A DNA stretch of 64,000 nucleotides from JAKANT01 sp035502095 (GCA_035502095.1 DATJUX010000010.1:62001-126000); one strand, 5' to 3'. Numbered from the stretch's first letter, positions 16,576-27,781 are shown. The notes: generated by a model not told the origin, from the letters alone. Numbers and translations: made by a program.

Positions 16576-18069
16576 TCAGCGTGCACGCATCGCGAGCAGG
16601 ACCTGGTTGCGCAGCGAGCGCACCAGATTGAGTTCCTCGGGGGTGAGTCCGTGCGGATCCGCCACCGGGCGATCGGCGTAGAAGAAACCGACCGCGCGGC
16701 CGCCTACCGCAAGCGGAAGCAGCACGAAGCTCCTGGTCATCGCGAAGTCACGATTGAACCAGGGCGGGAGGGCGGCCCGCACCTTGTCGGCCGAGACGTC
16801 GGCGATGTGCAGGTCGGTCGCGTGCGCGAGCGCTGCCACAAAGAGGTGGCTCGCGCCGCTGGCGGGAAAGCTGAAGTTCGGACGCGGATCACCGAAGCTG
16901 GCGCGGGTGCGGAACAGGCCGCTCGCCGCATCGCGCATCACCAGCGCCGTGCGCGCAAAACCGAGGCCGGAGTGGATCGCCTCGAGCACGATGCGAATGA
17001 CGGCGTTCAGGTCGGTGCCGCGCGCAAGGCTGTCGGAGGCGTCGGCGAGGCCGGCAAGCAGGATCTGCTGGGTGTTCTGCGGCCGGCCCAGGGCATCGCG
17101 CTGCGCGCTCGGCTCGACCGCCGGCGCGGTAAGTTGGCTCTCCTGCGGCAGGGCGTCGAGCAGGCGCGCGAGCGGCGAGTCGGTGGGACCGAGCGCGCAT
17201 GCGGCTTCGAACTCACGCGTGCGTACGCTCGCGGCTTCCAGCATGCGCTCCAGCTGCGCCCGGTCGGGCGCGAACGCCGGAGCGAAGCGTTCGAGCGTCT
17301 GGGCGAGCGCGGTCTCGGCGTTCGGCTCGCCGAGGGCCGCGGCAACGGCATCGGCAAATTGCGCCGCCACCCGCACGCGCTCGGCGGTCGTACGCGGAGC
17401 ATCGATGCGTGGCGGCAGCGCCGCAACCGCGGCCATGATGCGCTCGGGCAGGCTCCACTCGCGCAGCACGTGGTCGGTCAGCTCGTCGAAGCTGCGGCCG
17501 AGTTCGCGCTTCGCGGCGCTCGACTCGCCGATGTGCTCGTGCACCGCGCGCTCGCGCACCCGCGCGAGCGCTTCCGGCGCGAAGACCGCGACCAGGAGAC
17601 GGCCGACGTTGTGGAACATCGCCGCGATCGCGGCTTCCTCGGCTTCCTCGGAGTCGGTCGCGGCGAGCAGTTCGCGCGCGAGGCATCCGGCGAGCAGTGC
17701 CTGGTGGAATTCGCAGCGCACCCGCGCGGGATCGGCGCCCGCCAGCACGCCGTCGAGCAGCACCAGCGACATCGTGACGTCGCGCACCTGGTTGAAACCG
17801 AGCAGCACGATCGCACGCGTCACGGTCGTCACGGGCTGCGGGCCGCTTCGGTAGCTGATCGTGTTGGCGAGGCGCAGCAGCCGCTGCGTCAGCGACACGT
17901 CAGCCAGGATCGCATTGGCCAGTTCGTGCGTGGCCTCGGTGTCGCTTTCCAGCAGACGCGCCAGGCGCCCGAGGGCGTGCCCGACCGAAGGCAGGCCGCC
18001 GTGCTCGCGCAGCGCGGTGAACATCGCTTCGAGCGGATCGGGGCGGGCGCGGGTGTCGGCGTCGGGCAT
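16576..18069 (-). CDS. HDOD-GAF signalling protein
   Basis: 497 residues, cytoplasmic. Residues about 20-215 form an HDOD domain (LPSVGHALGRLARLLESD, then ADVSLTQRLLRLANTISY, AIVLLGFNQVRDV and a degenerate HD-like core FHNVGRLL). Residues about 335-490 are a GAF domain (LNAVIRIVLEAIHSGLGFARTAL ... SFVLLPLAVGGRAVGFFYAD). HDOD proteins bind regulatory partners rather than act as phosphohydrolases, and the GAF part may sense a ligand. Stand-alone gene between the protease operon and dcd; its partner is not apparent. Confidence 0.85.
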   Translation of the reverse strand: MPDADTRARPDPLEAMFTALREHGGLPSVGHALGRLARLLESDTEATHELANAILADVSLTQRLLRLANTISYRSGPQPVTTVTRAIVLLGFNQVRDVTMSLVLLDGVLAGADPARVRCEFHQALLAGCLARELLAATDSEEAEEAAIAAMFHNVGRLLVAVFAPEALARVRERAVHEHIGESSAAKRELGRSFDELTDHVLREWSLPERIMAAVAALPPRIDAPRTTAERVRVAAQFADAVAAALGEPNAETALAQTLERFAPAFAPDRAQLERMLEAASVRTREFEAACALGPTDSPLARLLDALPQESQLTAPAVEPSAQRDALGRPQNTQQILLAGLADASDSLARGTDLNAVIRIVLEAIHSGLGFARTALVMRDAASGLFRTRASFGDPRPNFSFPASGASHLFVAALAHATDLHIADVSADKVRAALPPWFNRDFAMTRSFVLLPLAVGGRAVGFFYADRPVADPHGLTPEELNLVRSLRNQVLLAMRAR

Positions 18070-18242
18070 CGCCCCACTTTAGGCCGCGAACGGCGGGCGA
18101 AAGCCCGGAGAAGCACCGCTCGCCACCGGCTACTCTCAGGCGCCGTGTCATTCCGCGGAGAAAAGAGGCGTGCGATGCGCGGATCAAAACGTGCCTGTCC
18201 TATCTGCGATCACTACATTCTGAATGGATCCACGTCGCGACC

Positions 18243-18806
18243 TCACGTCCGCGGCAGCGTCACGCCCGTCTGCCCCTGGTACTTGCCGCCGCGGTCGCGG
18301 TAGCTGGTTTCGCACACTTCGTCGCTTTCGATGAAGAGCACCTGGGCGCAGCCTTCGCGCGCGTAGATCTTGGCCGGCAGCGGCGTGGTGTTCGAGAACT
18401 CCAGCGTGACGTGGCCTTCCCACTCGGGCTCGAGCGGCGTTACGTTGACGATGATGCCGCAGCGCGCGTAGGTGCTCTTGCCGAGGCAGATGGTGAGCAC
18501 GCTGCGCGGGATCCTGAAGTATTCGACCGTGCGCGCCAGCGCGAACGAATTGGGCGGGATGATGCAGACGTCGCTTTTCACGTCGACGAATGAATTCGGG
18601 TCGAACGCCTTCGGATCGACGATGGTCGAATTGATGTTGGTGAAGATCTTGAATTCGTCGGCGCAGCGGATGTCGTAACCGTAGCTCGACGTGCCGTAGC
18701 TCACGATGCGCTTGCCATCGCGCTCGCGCACCTGCCCCGCTTCGAACGGCTCGATCATGCCCTGCGCCGCCATGCGGCGGATCCACTTGTCGCTCTTGAT
18801 GGTCAT
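18243..18806 (-). CDS. dcd: dCTP deaminase
   Basis: Homotrimeric enzyme converting dCTP to dUTP for thymidylate synthesis. Start ATG 18806 gives 187 residues (E. coli 193). MTIKSDKWIRRMA opens the chain; the nucleotide pocket is seen as GKSTYARCGIIVNVTPLEPEWEGHVTLEF (quoted in part: STYARCGIIVNVTPLEP), with Arg and Glu in the expected places, and YQGQTGVTLPR closes the chain. Divergent from the PLP enzyme gene at 18901, with a 94-bp shared promoter region. Confidence 0.96.
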   Translation of the reverse strand: MTIKSDKWIRRMAAQGMIEPFEAGQVRERDGKRIVSYGTSSYGYDIRCADEFKIFTNINSTIVDPKAFDPNSFVDVKSDVCIIPPNSFALARTVEYFRIPRSVLTICLGKSTYARCGIIVNVTPLEPEWEGHVTLEFSNTTPLPAKIYAREGCAQVLFIESDEVCETSYRDRGGKYQGQTGVTLPRT

Positions 18807-18900
18807 TGTCAGGCCCGTGTCGTTGGCCGCGGCAAGAAGCGGCGCGGCATTGTACGGACGGCGTCGGGAAACGGCCTGCAACCGATTAGACTTCGCGCCC

Positions 18901-20025
18901 ATGCGATCCAACTGGATGCCCGCCGCGCCGGGCGATCGACTACAGGACGTCGACACCCCGGCGCTGATCATCGATCTCGACCGTTTCGAAGCCAATCTCG
19001 AACGCATGCGCGAGGCCACGGCGGCCCACAACGTGCGCCTGCGTCCGCATGCCAAGAGCCACAAGTGCGCCGAGGTCGCGCGGCGCCAGATCGCCGCCGG
19101 CGGTGTCGGCATCTGCTGCCAGAAGATCGGCGAGGCCGAGGTCTTCCTCGCCCGCGGCATCGAAAACGTGCTCATCACCAACGAGATCGTCGGCGAGCGC
19201 AAGCTGCAACGCCTCGCGCAGCTGGCGTGGCGCTACCCGGAAGCGCGCATCGGCGTTTGCGCCGACGACGCGAGCGTCGTCAAGCGCCTGGGCGTGCTGT
19301 GCGACGCGCAGGAGGCGCGCCTCGACGTCTACGTCGAGCTCGACGTCGGCCAGAACCGCTGCGGCGTCGCCACGGCGGCGGAGGTCGTCGAACTCGCCCG
19401 CACCATCGTCGCCTGCCCGCGCTTCACGTTCATGGGCCTGCATGCCTACGCGGGCGGCGCGCAGCATCGGCGCGGCTGGCCGGAGCGGCGCGCGGCAATC
19501 GAGGTGGCGGCGCGCAAGGCGAACGAAGCGCGCACCGCGCTGCGCGCGGCGGACCTGCCGTGCGAGATCATCACCGGCGGCGGCACCGGCACGTTCATCT
19601 ACGAAGCGGCGAGCCAGGTCTTCAGCGAGGTGCAGCCCGGTTCCTACGCGTTGATGGATACCGATTACGCGCGCAACGAGCCCGATCCGACCGCACCGAA
19701 GTTCGAACACGCGCTGTTCGTCCTGGCGAGCGTGATGAGCATGCGCGGCGACCGTGCCACGCTCGATGCCGGCCTGAAGGCGTTTTCCACCGACTCGGGC
19801 CTGCCGGCGCCGACCTTCACCGGCTGGCAGGTCTGGAACGTTTCCGACGAACACACCGTGCTGCACCGGATCGGCGACGGCCCGGCCATCAAGCTCGGTG
19901 ACAAGGCGCTGCTGATTCCCAGTCACTGCGACCCGACCGTGAACCTGCACGACTGGATCGTCGCGGTGCGCGCGGGCAAGGTCGAGGGTATCTGGCCGAT
20001 CGAGGCACGTGGCGAGGTCTTCTAG
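18901..20025 (+). CDS. DSD1-family PLP enzyme (D-threonine aldolase / 3-hydroxyaspartate dehydratase type)
   Basis: 374-residue alanine racemase-fold enzyme starting at ATG 18901. The PLP lysine lies in RLRPHAKSHKCAEVA near residue 45. Other family marks are DTPALIIDLDRFEANL near 20, YVELDVGQNRCGV near 145 and the metal-binding end IPSHCDPTVNLHDWI near 340, where His and Cys hold a divalent ion. Members include D-threonine aldolase, D-serine dehydratase-like enzymes and D-threo-3-hydroxyaspartate dehydratase; sequence does not separate them here. A rhomboid gene follows 5 nt downstream, so they probably share an mRNA. Confidence 0.88.
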   Translation: MRSNWMPAAPGDRLQDVDTPALIIDLDRFEANLERMREATAAHNVRLRPHAKSHKCAEVARRQIAAGGVGICCQKIGEAEVFLARGIENVLITNEIVGERKLQRLAQLAWRYPEARIGVCADDASVVKRLGVLCDAQEARLDVYVELDVGQNRCGVATAAEVVELARTIVACPRFTFMGLHAYAGGAQHRRGWPERRAAIEVAARKANEARTALRAADLPCEIITGGGTGTFIYEAASQVFSEVQPGSYALMDTDYARNEPDPTAPKFEHALFVLASVMSMRGDRATLDAGLKAFSTDSGLPAPTFTGWQVWNVSDEHTVLHRIGDGPAIKLGDKALLIPSHCDPTVNLHDWIVAVRAGKVEGIWPIEARGEVF

Positions 20026-20030
20026 TCGCG

Positions 20031-20627
20031 ATGCCCCCGGCCACCGGTTTCCTCGTCATCACGATCATCCTGGGGTACCTGCTCCAGATGGCGTTCGATC
20101 CTGCGTTGATCGAAGCCTTCGCGTTGTGGATCGACCCCACGGCGCCCTTCGACCAGATCTTCTCGGCGCCGTGGCAGCTCGTGACCTACAGCTTCCTGCA
20201 CGGCGGCGGACTGCACCTCGGCCTCAACCTGTTCGCGCTCTGGATGTTCGGGTCCGACGTGGAACGTGTCTGGGGGCCGCGCCGCTTCCTGGTCGCCTAC
20301 TTCGCCGCCGTGCTCACGGGTGCCGCTGCGCAGATCCTCGCGGTCACGCTGGCCGGGGATGGAGGCGGGCCGATGATCGGCGCGTCGGCCGGCATCTTCG
20401 GCTTGCTGCTTTGTTTCGGCATGCTGTTTCCGAAGCGACGCATCATGCTGCTGATTCCGCCGATCCCCATGCAGGCGAGGACGTTCGTGTTCGTCTACGC
20501 GGCCCTGGAGCTGGTTCTCGGTGTCACGGGAACCGCCGAGGGCGTGGCGCACTTCGCCCATCTTGGCGGGCTGGTCGGCGGCTGGCTCGTCTATCGATAC
20601 GGCGCGTCGCTGAGCGCGACGCGCTGA
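20031..20627 (+). CDS. Rhomboid-family intramembrane serine protease
   Basis: 198 residues with about six transmembrane segments. The catalytic dyad is present: Ser in IGASAGIFGLL near residue 125, and His in VAHFAHLGGLVGG near 178. The L1-loop and TM2 motifs also fit (WQLVTYSFLHGGGLHLGLNL, where the His and Asn help form the oxyanion site). The start ATG 20031 lies only 5 nt after the preceding stop. It cleaves membrane proteins within the bilayer; the substrate is unknown. Confidence 0.93.
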   Translation: MPPATGFLVITIILGYLLQMAFDPALIEAFALWIDPTAPFDQIFSAPWQLVTYSFLHGGGLHLGLNLFALWMFGSDVERVWGPRRFLVAYFAAVLTGAAAQILAVTLAGDGGGPMIGASAGIFGLLLCFGMLFPKRRIMLLIPPIPMQARTFVFVYAALELVLGVTGTAEGVAHFAHLGGLVGGWLVYRYGASLSATR

Positions 20628-20691
20628 CCCTTCCCGACCGTCCACGCCGAGCTTCGGCAGCGTGAGGCTCGCGGTTCGCGAAAGCGGCCTA

Positions 20692-20711
20692 CGCCCCGCG
20701 CAAGCGGGGGG
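20692..20711. terminator. GC-rich hairpin between convergent rhomboid and coxG genes
   Basis: Inverted repeat GCCCCGC...GCGGGG in the 93-bp gap between two convergent genes, a natural place for a bidirectional terminator. Same family as the hairpins at 8284, 23695, 53441 and 56852. No T tract. Confidence 0.45.
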
Positions 20712-20720
20712 AGCGAGGGA

Positions 20721-21272
20721 TCAGCGCCGCGCGAACAGCCGTTTGAGGAATGCCTTGAACAGGCTCCAGAACCCGAGCGTCGCCTGCGGCGGCGCCACCG
20801 GCGCCGCGCCGGCGGGCAGGACCTGAGCCTGCGCCGCGAGCTGGCCGGCAAAAGCCTCGAAGAACTTGTCGGCCATCGCGCCCGATGCTGCATCGATCAG
20901 GCGCGAGCCGACCTGCGCGAGCTTTCCGCCCACCTGCGCGTTGGCGACGTAGACGAGCTTCGTCTCGCGCGCCGAAACCTCCGCCAGCTCGACCTTGGCC
21001 TCGCCGCGTGCGAACCCCGCCGCGCCGCTGGAGCCGTCGAACTTCAACGTGTAGGCCTGCGGCGCCTGGATGTCCGCGACCTCCATCTTGCCCTTGAAGC
21101 GGGACTTCACCGGTCCGACCGCCGCCGTCATCGCCACTTCGTACTGGTTCTCGCCGGTCGGCGTGATGCTCTCGCAGCCGGGCACGCAGCGTTTCAGCAC
21201 CTCGATGTCGTTGAGCGCTTTCCACGCGGCGTTGCGGTCCGCCGCGAGCATCCGTTCACCCTTCAGCTCCAT
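20721..21272 (-). CDS. coxG: CoxG-family SRPBCC protein of the molybdenum hydroxylase operon
   Basis: 183 residues with an SRPBCC (START-like) fold: MELKGERMLAADRNAAWKAL, then DIEVLKRCVPGCESITP, the usual CoxG opening. A C-terminal tail (LGFWSLFKAFLKRLFARR) forms an amphipathic, basic helix. In CO dehydrogenases CoxG recruits the enzyme to the cytoplasmic membrane and quinone pool through such a tail. Last gene of the operon, 21 nt after coxE. Confidence 0.9.
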   Translation of the reverse strand: MELKGERMLAADRNAAWKALNDIEVLKRCVPGCESITPTGENQYEVAMTAAVGPVKSRFKGKMEVADIQAPQAYTLKFDGSSGAAGFARGEAKVELAEVSARETKLVYVANAQVGGKLAQVGSRLIDAASGAMADKFFEAFAGQLAAQAQVLPAGAAPVAPPQATLGFWSLFKAFLKRLFARR

Positions 21273-21293
21273 CTTCTTCTCCTCGATCCGCGG

Positions 21294-22505
21294 TCAGTGT
21301 GACTGCGCGCCCGGCAGCGGCGCCGGGTCGAGCAGCGTGCGCGCCAGCTGCTCGAGGCTTTCGATGTTGTGCACGGGCAGGAACCGATCGACATGCGGCA
21401 GCATCGCGCGAATGCCGCGCGCCTTGGGCTCGAACGCGTCGTAACGCAGCAGCGGATTCAACCACACGAGCCTTCGGCACGACTTGGCAAGGCGCTCGGT
21501 CTGCGCCGCGAGCAGTTCCAGGTCGCCGTGCTCGAGTCCATCGGTCATCAGCAGGACGGTCGGGTTGCCCGCGAGCACCCGGCGCGCCCACTTGAGGTTG
21601 AACTCCTTCAGACACGAGGCAATTCGCGTGCCACCCGACCAGTCCTCGACCGCCTTGACGACGGCCGCGACGGCGAGGTCCGGATCGCGCGCCTTGAGCT
21701 GGCGCGTGATGTGCGTGAGACGCGTGCCGAAGACGAACGAGTAGACGCGGTGATCGGCATTGCTGGCCGCGTGCAGGAAGTGCAGGAACATGCGCGAGTA
21801 GCGGCTCATCGATCCCGAGATGTCGACGATCACCACCAGCGGCTCCGGCCGCGTGGCGTGGGCGCGGCGCGGCAGTTCGGCGAAGTCGCCGCCGCGGCGT
21901 GCCGACGCGCGCAGCAGTGCCCGCAGGTCGATGCGCGCGCCGCGTTGCGAGCGCCGGTACCGGCGTGTCCGCAAGCGCTCGAAGAACGGCTCCAGCGAGG
22001 CCAGCATGTGCTTCGCAGCCACCCACTCGGCCGTGCTCATGGTGTCGAAGTCGGCCTTGCGCAACTGCTCGCGGTCCGACCACGTGAGCTGGGCGTCGAT
22101 TTCGATCGCCTGCTCGGCCGGCGGCGGCGGGCGCGGTGTATCGCTGCGAAACAGCGCCTCGCCCAGGCGGCGGTTCTCGGGGATCGGCGGCGCGCCGCCG
22201 AGCTTCTGGCTGACCGAGGGCAGCAGCATCCGCATCATCTGGCCGAGCAGGTCGGGATCCTTCCAGAAGACGTGGAACGCCTGGTCGAACAGCAGCCGAT
22301 GCTCCGCGCGCCAGACCAGGCAGGAGAACAGCGTCGCATACAGGTCCTGGCGCGATCCGATCCCGGCGACCTGCAGCGCCTCCAGCGCGAGCAGCACCCG
22401 GTCGGTACCGACCGGAATGCCCGCGGTCCGCAACACGCGCGCGAAGTGCACGACGTTGTCGGCCAAGTGACCGGGCAGGTTTTCGAGGGCGGACGGCGGC
22501 AGCAT
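21294..22505 (-). CDS. coxE: CoxE-type VWA-domain protein
   Basis: 403 residues. The N-terminal part is helical (FARVLRTAGIPVGTDRVLLAL). A von Willebrand A domain follows from about residue 220, with the metal-ion-dependent adhesion motif DISGSMSRYS, the conserved Thr in SGGTRIASCL and the Asp in LLMTDGLEHGD. CoxE acts with the MoxR-type ATPase CoxD in maturing the Mo-hydroxylase active site (known for Oligotropha CODH). It lies 39 nt after the MoxR gene and 21 nt before coxG. Confidence 0.9.
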   Translation of the reverse strand: MLPPSALENLPGHLADNVVHFARVLRTAGIPVGTDRVLLALEALQVAGIGSRQDLYATLFSCLVWRAEHRLLFDQAFHVFWKDPDLLGQMMRMLLPSVSQKLGGAPPIPENRRLGEALFRSDTPRPPPPAEQAIEIDAQLTWSDREQLRKADFDTMSTAEWVAAKHMLASLEPFFERLRTRRYRRSQRGARIDLRALLRASARRGGDFAELPRRAHATRPEPLVVIVDISGSMSRYSRMFLHFLHAASNADHRVYSFVFGTRLTHITRQLKARDPDLAVAAVVKAVEDWSGGTRIASCLKEFNLKWARRVLAGNPTVLLMTDGLEHGDLELLAAQTERLAKSCRRLVWLNPLLRYDAFEPKARGIRAMLPHVDRFLPVHNIESLEQLARTLLDPAPLPGAQSH

Positions 22506-22544
22506 GGCCGGACACGGAAGCGCGGGCGGCGCCCGGCGCGGGCG

Positions 22545-23447
22545 TTATGCGGCGACTTCCTGGCGGATGCGCTCGACCAGACGCGCGGCTTCGCTGCCCT
22601 GTACTTTCGCGATGTCGTCCTGGTACTTGAGCAGCACGCCGAGCGTGTTGTTGACGGTTTCCGGCTCCAGCACCACGGCGTCGAGCGCCAGCAGCGCGCG
22701 CGACCACTCGATCGTCTCGGCCACGCCGGGCAGCTTGTACAGATCGAGCTGGCGCAGGTTCTGCACGAACAGCACGATCTGCTTCGACAGCGCTTCGCGC
22801 GCCCCCGGCACCTTGCGCCGGACGATCTCGAGCTCGCGCGCGGCATCCGGATAACCCACCCAGTGGTAGATGCAACGGCGCTTGACGGCGTCGTGGATCT
22901 CGCGCGTGCGGTTGGAGGTGATGATCACCACCGGCGGCGTGTCCGCGCGTACCGTCTTCCACTCGGGAATGGTGATCTGGAAGTCGGACAGCACCTCGAG
23001 CAGGTAGGCCTCGAACGGTTCGTCGGTCCGGTCGAGCTCGTCGATCAGGAGCACCGGCGCCACGGCGTGCGGCTGCAGCGCACGCAGCAGCGGCCGTGCG
23101 ACCAGGAAGCGCTCCGAAAAGAGGTTGGCCGCGATGCGCTCGCGCGCCTCGTGCGCTGCCTCGGACAAGCGGATCTCGAGCAGCTGCTGCGCATAGTTCC
23201 ATTCGTACGCGGCGGAACCGACGTCCAGTCCTTCGTAGCACTGCAGGCGGATCAGGTCGGCGCCGAGGCCGCTCGCGAGCACCTTGGCGATCTCGGTCTT
23301 GCCCGTGCCGGGCTCGCCTTCGAGGAACAACGGCCGCTGCAGGCGCAATGCCAGGAATACCGCCGTCGCCAGCTGGCGGTCGGCGACGTAGTCCTGTGCC
23401 GCGAGCAGCGCGGCCGTGGCATCGATCGAATTCGTGGAGTGAGGCAT
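22545..23447 (-). CDS. MoxR-type AAA+ ATPase (CoxD-like)
   Basis: 300 residues from ATG 23447. Walker A GEPGTGKTEIAKVLA at about 43, Walker B PVLLIDELDRTDEP near 133, sensor-1 IITSNRTREIHDAVKRRC near 185 and the C-terminal lid are complete. MoxR ATPases pair with VWA proteins to insert or remodel cofactors; CoxD does this for the Cu-Mo centre in form I CODH. Here it precedes coxE in the same operon, separated from the catalytic genes by a 309-bp gap. Confidence 0.9.
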   Translation of the reverse strand: MPHSTNSIDATAALLAAQDYVADRQLATAVFLALRLQRPLFLEGEPGTGKTEIAKVLASGLGADLIRLQCYEGLDVGSAAYEWNYAQQLLEIRLSEAAHEARERIAANLFSERFLVARPLLRALQPHAVAPVLLIDELDRTDEPFEAYLLEVLSDFQITIPEWKTVRADTPPVVIITSNRTREIHDAVKRRCIYHWVGYPDAARELEIVRRKVPGAREALSKQIVLFVQNLRQLDLYKLPGVAETIEWSRALLALDAVVLEPETVNNTLGVLLKYQDDIAKVQGSEAARLVERIRQEVAA

Positions 23448-23756
23448 AGCCTGACGTTACCTGAATGTTCTCGTGGCGGGGCTTGGGGGAACCGGTGCGC
23501 ACGGTGCCATATCGTCGCGCCGCAGTCGCGCCGCAGCCCGCGACTTCGCGGCAGGCCAGCCGGTCTTACGGCGCCCGCATCGCCCCGCTGGCGCGATCGT
23601 CATCGTCGCCAACATCGGGCACGGCCAAGGCGAGAGGGACACCGCGTGCGTGATCGACATGGGCTTGCAGGCGAACGCCGGAATGACGCGTCCCCTCCCC
23701 CGCTTGCGGGGGAGGGATAGGGAGGGGGTCGGACGCGCGCGCTCTGCGCGCCGACC
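23448..23756. other. Intergenic gap inside the molybdenum hydroxylase operon, with GC hairpin at 23695-23714
   Basis: 309 bp between the FAD subunit gene and the MoxR gene. No convincing coding frame on either strand. A strong inverted repeat, CTCCCCC GCTTGC GGGGGAG, lies at 23695-23714, and a second GC palindrome (GCGCGC...GCGCGC) just before the FAD subunit stop. The hairpin could attenuate transcription so that the maturation genes are expressed less than the subunits. No clear separate promoter was found. Confidence 0.5.
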
Positions 23757-24548
23757 TCAGAGACTTGCCACCGCCCGCTTCGCCAGCACCGGAATCAGGC
23801 TCGCGCGATACTCGGCGCTGCCGTGCAGGTCGCCGTTGAACCCTGCGGCCGGGATGTTGATGCCGTCGCAGGCCGTCGGCGAGAAGTTCTTCGCCAGCGC
23901 ATCTTCGAGCGCCTTGACCCTGAACGCGCACGCCTTGGCACCGGTCACCGCTACGCGCACGGTGCCGCCCGACCGCGCGACGAACACGCCGACGATGGCG
24001 AACCGTGATGCCGGTTGCTTGAACTTCACGTAGGCGGCCTTCTCCGGCACCGGGAAGCTCACCGAGGTGATCAACTCGCCTGCATTGAGCGCCGTCTCGT
24101 ACAGCCCCTTGAAGAAATCGTCCGCGGCGATCTGGCGCGCGTTGGTGTGGATCGTCGCGCCCAGGCCGAGTATGGCGGCCGGATAGTCGGCCGCCGGATC
24201 GCTGTTGGCGAGAGCGCCGCCGAGCGTGCCGCGATTGCGCACCTGGCGATCGCCGATGCCGGTCGCGAGGGCGGCCAGCGCCGGGAGCTTCGCCTGCACG
24301 TCCTTCGAAGCCGCGACCGCGGCGTGCGTGGTCATGGCGCCGATGACGACCTTGTTGCCGTCGACCTTCACGCCATGCAGCTCGGGAATTCCGCCGAGAT
24401 CGACGAAACCCGTGGTGGCGAGCAGGCCGAGCCGCAGCGAAGGCAGCATCGACTGGCCGCCAGCGAGCGCCCGGTCATCGCCGTGCGACCCGAGCAGCTT
24501 GACCGCCTCGGCAACCGAGGCGGGACGGTGATAGTGCATCGCTTCCAT
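23757..24548 (-). CDS. FAD-binding medium subunit of a molybdenum hydroxylase (CoxM/CutM type)
   Basis: 263 residues from ATG 24548, preceded by GAGAGGGA. FAD-binding marks of the family are intact: LAGGQSMLPSLRLGL near 30 and ATGIGDRQVRNRGTLGGALA near 95, the second holding the AGGHS-like/TIGG-like loop. Passes electrons from the Fe-S subunit to its acceptor. The gene lies 11 nt after the large subunit gene. Length is slightly short of the usual 280-290 residues but all motifs are present. Confidence 0.93.
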   Translation of the reverse strand: MEAMHYHRPASVAEAVKLLGSHGDDRALAGGQSMLPSLRLGLLATTGFVDLGGIPELHGVKVDGNKVVIGAMTTHAAVAASKDVQAKLPALAALATGIGDRQVRNRGTLGGALANSDPAADYPAAILGLGATIHTNARQIAADDFFKGLYETALNAGELITSVSFPVPEKAAYVKFKQPASRFAIVGVFVARSGGTVRVAVTGAKACAFRVKALEDALAKNFSPTACDGINIPAAGFNGDLHGSAEYRASLIPVLAKRAVASL

Positions 24549-24559
24549 GGTGTCCCTCT

Positions 24560-26923
<2,364 letters not shown>

Positions 26924-26932
26924 CGCGTCCTC

Positions 26933-27406
26933 CTACACGCCCATCGCCTTCGCGCCCTGCGCGACGGCCTTGACGATGTTCTGATAGCCCGTGCAGCGGC
27001 AGAAGTTGCCGTCCAGGCCTTCGCGGATCTGCTGCTCGTTCGCGTGCGGGTGGTGCGTCACGAGGTCGATCGCGCTCATCACCATGCCCGGCGTACAGAA
27101 CCCGCACTGCAGGCCGTGGCAGGCCTTGAACGCCGCCTGCATCGGATGCATCGAGCCGTCGGCCGGCGTGATGCCCTCGATGGTGGTGACCTCGGTGCCT
27201 TGCGCCTGCACCGCCAGCACGTTGCAACTCTTGACCGCGCGCCCGCCCATGTGCACGGTGCACGCGCCGCACTGCGCGGTGTCGCAGCCGATGTGCGTGC
27301 CCGTCAGGCGCAGGTTTTCGCGCAGGAATGTCGACAGCTGGGTGGTGGGTTCAACGGCGGCCGAGACGGCCTTGCCGTTGACCCGCAGTGACAACTGAAC
27401 TGACAT
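26933..27406 (-). CDS. Two-[2Fe-2S] small subunit of the molybdenum hydroxylase (CoxS type)
   Basis: 157 residues from ATG 27406 (AGGAGA upstream). The plant-type cluster is bound by CDTAQCGACTVHMGG and the following Cys near 60; the second cluster by CGFCTPGMVM near 100 and CRCTGYQNI near 138. Length is normal. It is the first gene of the operon, in the order small, large, medium; 9 nt separate it from the large subunit gene. A sigma-54 type promoter lies about 190 nt upstream of its start. Confidence 0.95.
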   Translation of the reverse strand: MSVQLSLRVNGKAVSAAVEPTTQLSTFLRENLRLTGTHIGCDTAQCGACTVHMGGRAVKSCNVLAVQAQGTEVTTIEGITPADGSMHPMQAAFKACHGLQCGFCTPGMVMSAIDLVTHHPHANEQQIREGLDGNFCRCTGYQNIVKAVAQGAKAMGV

Positions 27407-27594
27407 CGATGTCTCCTCTTTGTGACGCACACGCCCAGCCGCTCACGTGACCGGGCGCCGATGGAAAACCTTGCAGGGCTGTGGTTGCGGTAGCCGCGGC
27501 CGACGACCCGGGGGACAACGATCGTCGATGCAAGCGAGTGCCGGGGAATTTCCTCCTTCACTTGCGCATGGTCAAGGCACCCTGCGACCCCGAC

Positions 27595-27610
27595 TGCAAA
27601 CTGCGTGCCT
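27595..27610 (-). promoter_or_regulatory. Sigma-54 (-24/-12) promoter of the molybdenum hydroxylase operon
   Basis: Minus-strand sequence AGGCACGCAGTTTGCA matches the consensus TGGCACG-N4-TTGCW at all but the first base, with the invariant GG and GC exactly 10 nt apart. The expected transcription start is near 27584, giving a leader of about 180 nt before coxS. A sigma-54 activator gene is divergently transcribed from 27782, which supports the call. Confidence 0.75.
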
Positions 27611-27700
27611 CACGTGGACATGCCGCGTGCCCGGTGCGGGGCTCCGCAGGTTACTTCATTGCGACGCAAGGCACGCGCACTGGCCGGCACCTGCTCCATT

Positions 27701-27725
27701 TTGGAACGCCCGGGTCCCTTGGAAC
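27701..27725. promoter_or_regulatory. Direct repeat, candidate upstream activator site
   Basis: Two copies of TTGGAAC, at 27701-27707 and 27719-27725, start 18 bp apart. They lie about 90-115 bp upstream of the sigma-54 promoter, the usual distance for an enhancer, and just ahead of the activator gene itself. Candidate binding site for the AcoR-type protein by position only. Confidence 0.35.
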
Positions 27726-27781
27726 AAAATCCGGGACACGCCGGGCCGCCGGCGTGCATAGAATCCCGGCAGGAGACAGGA

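Noticed and set aside
27664..27690. Possible plus-strand sigma-54 site for the activator gene (TGGCCGGCACCTGC)
   Set aside because: The GG-to-GC spacing is 9 rather than 10 nt and the -24 block is poor.
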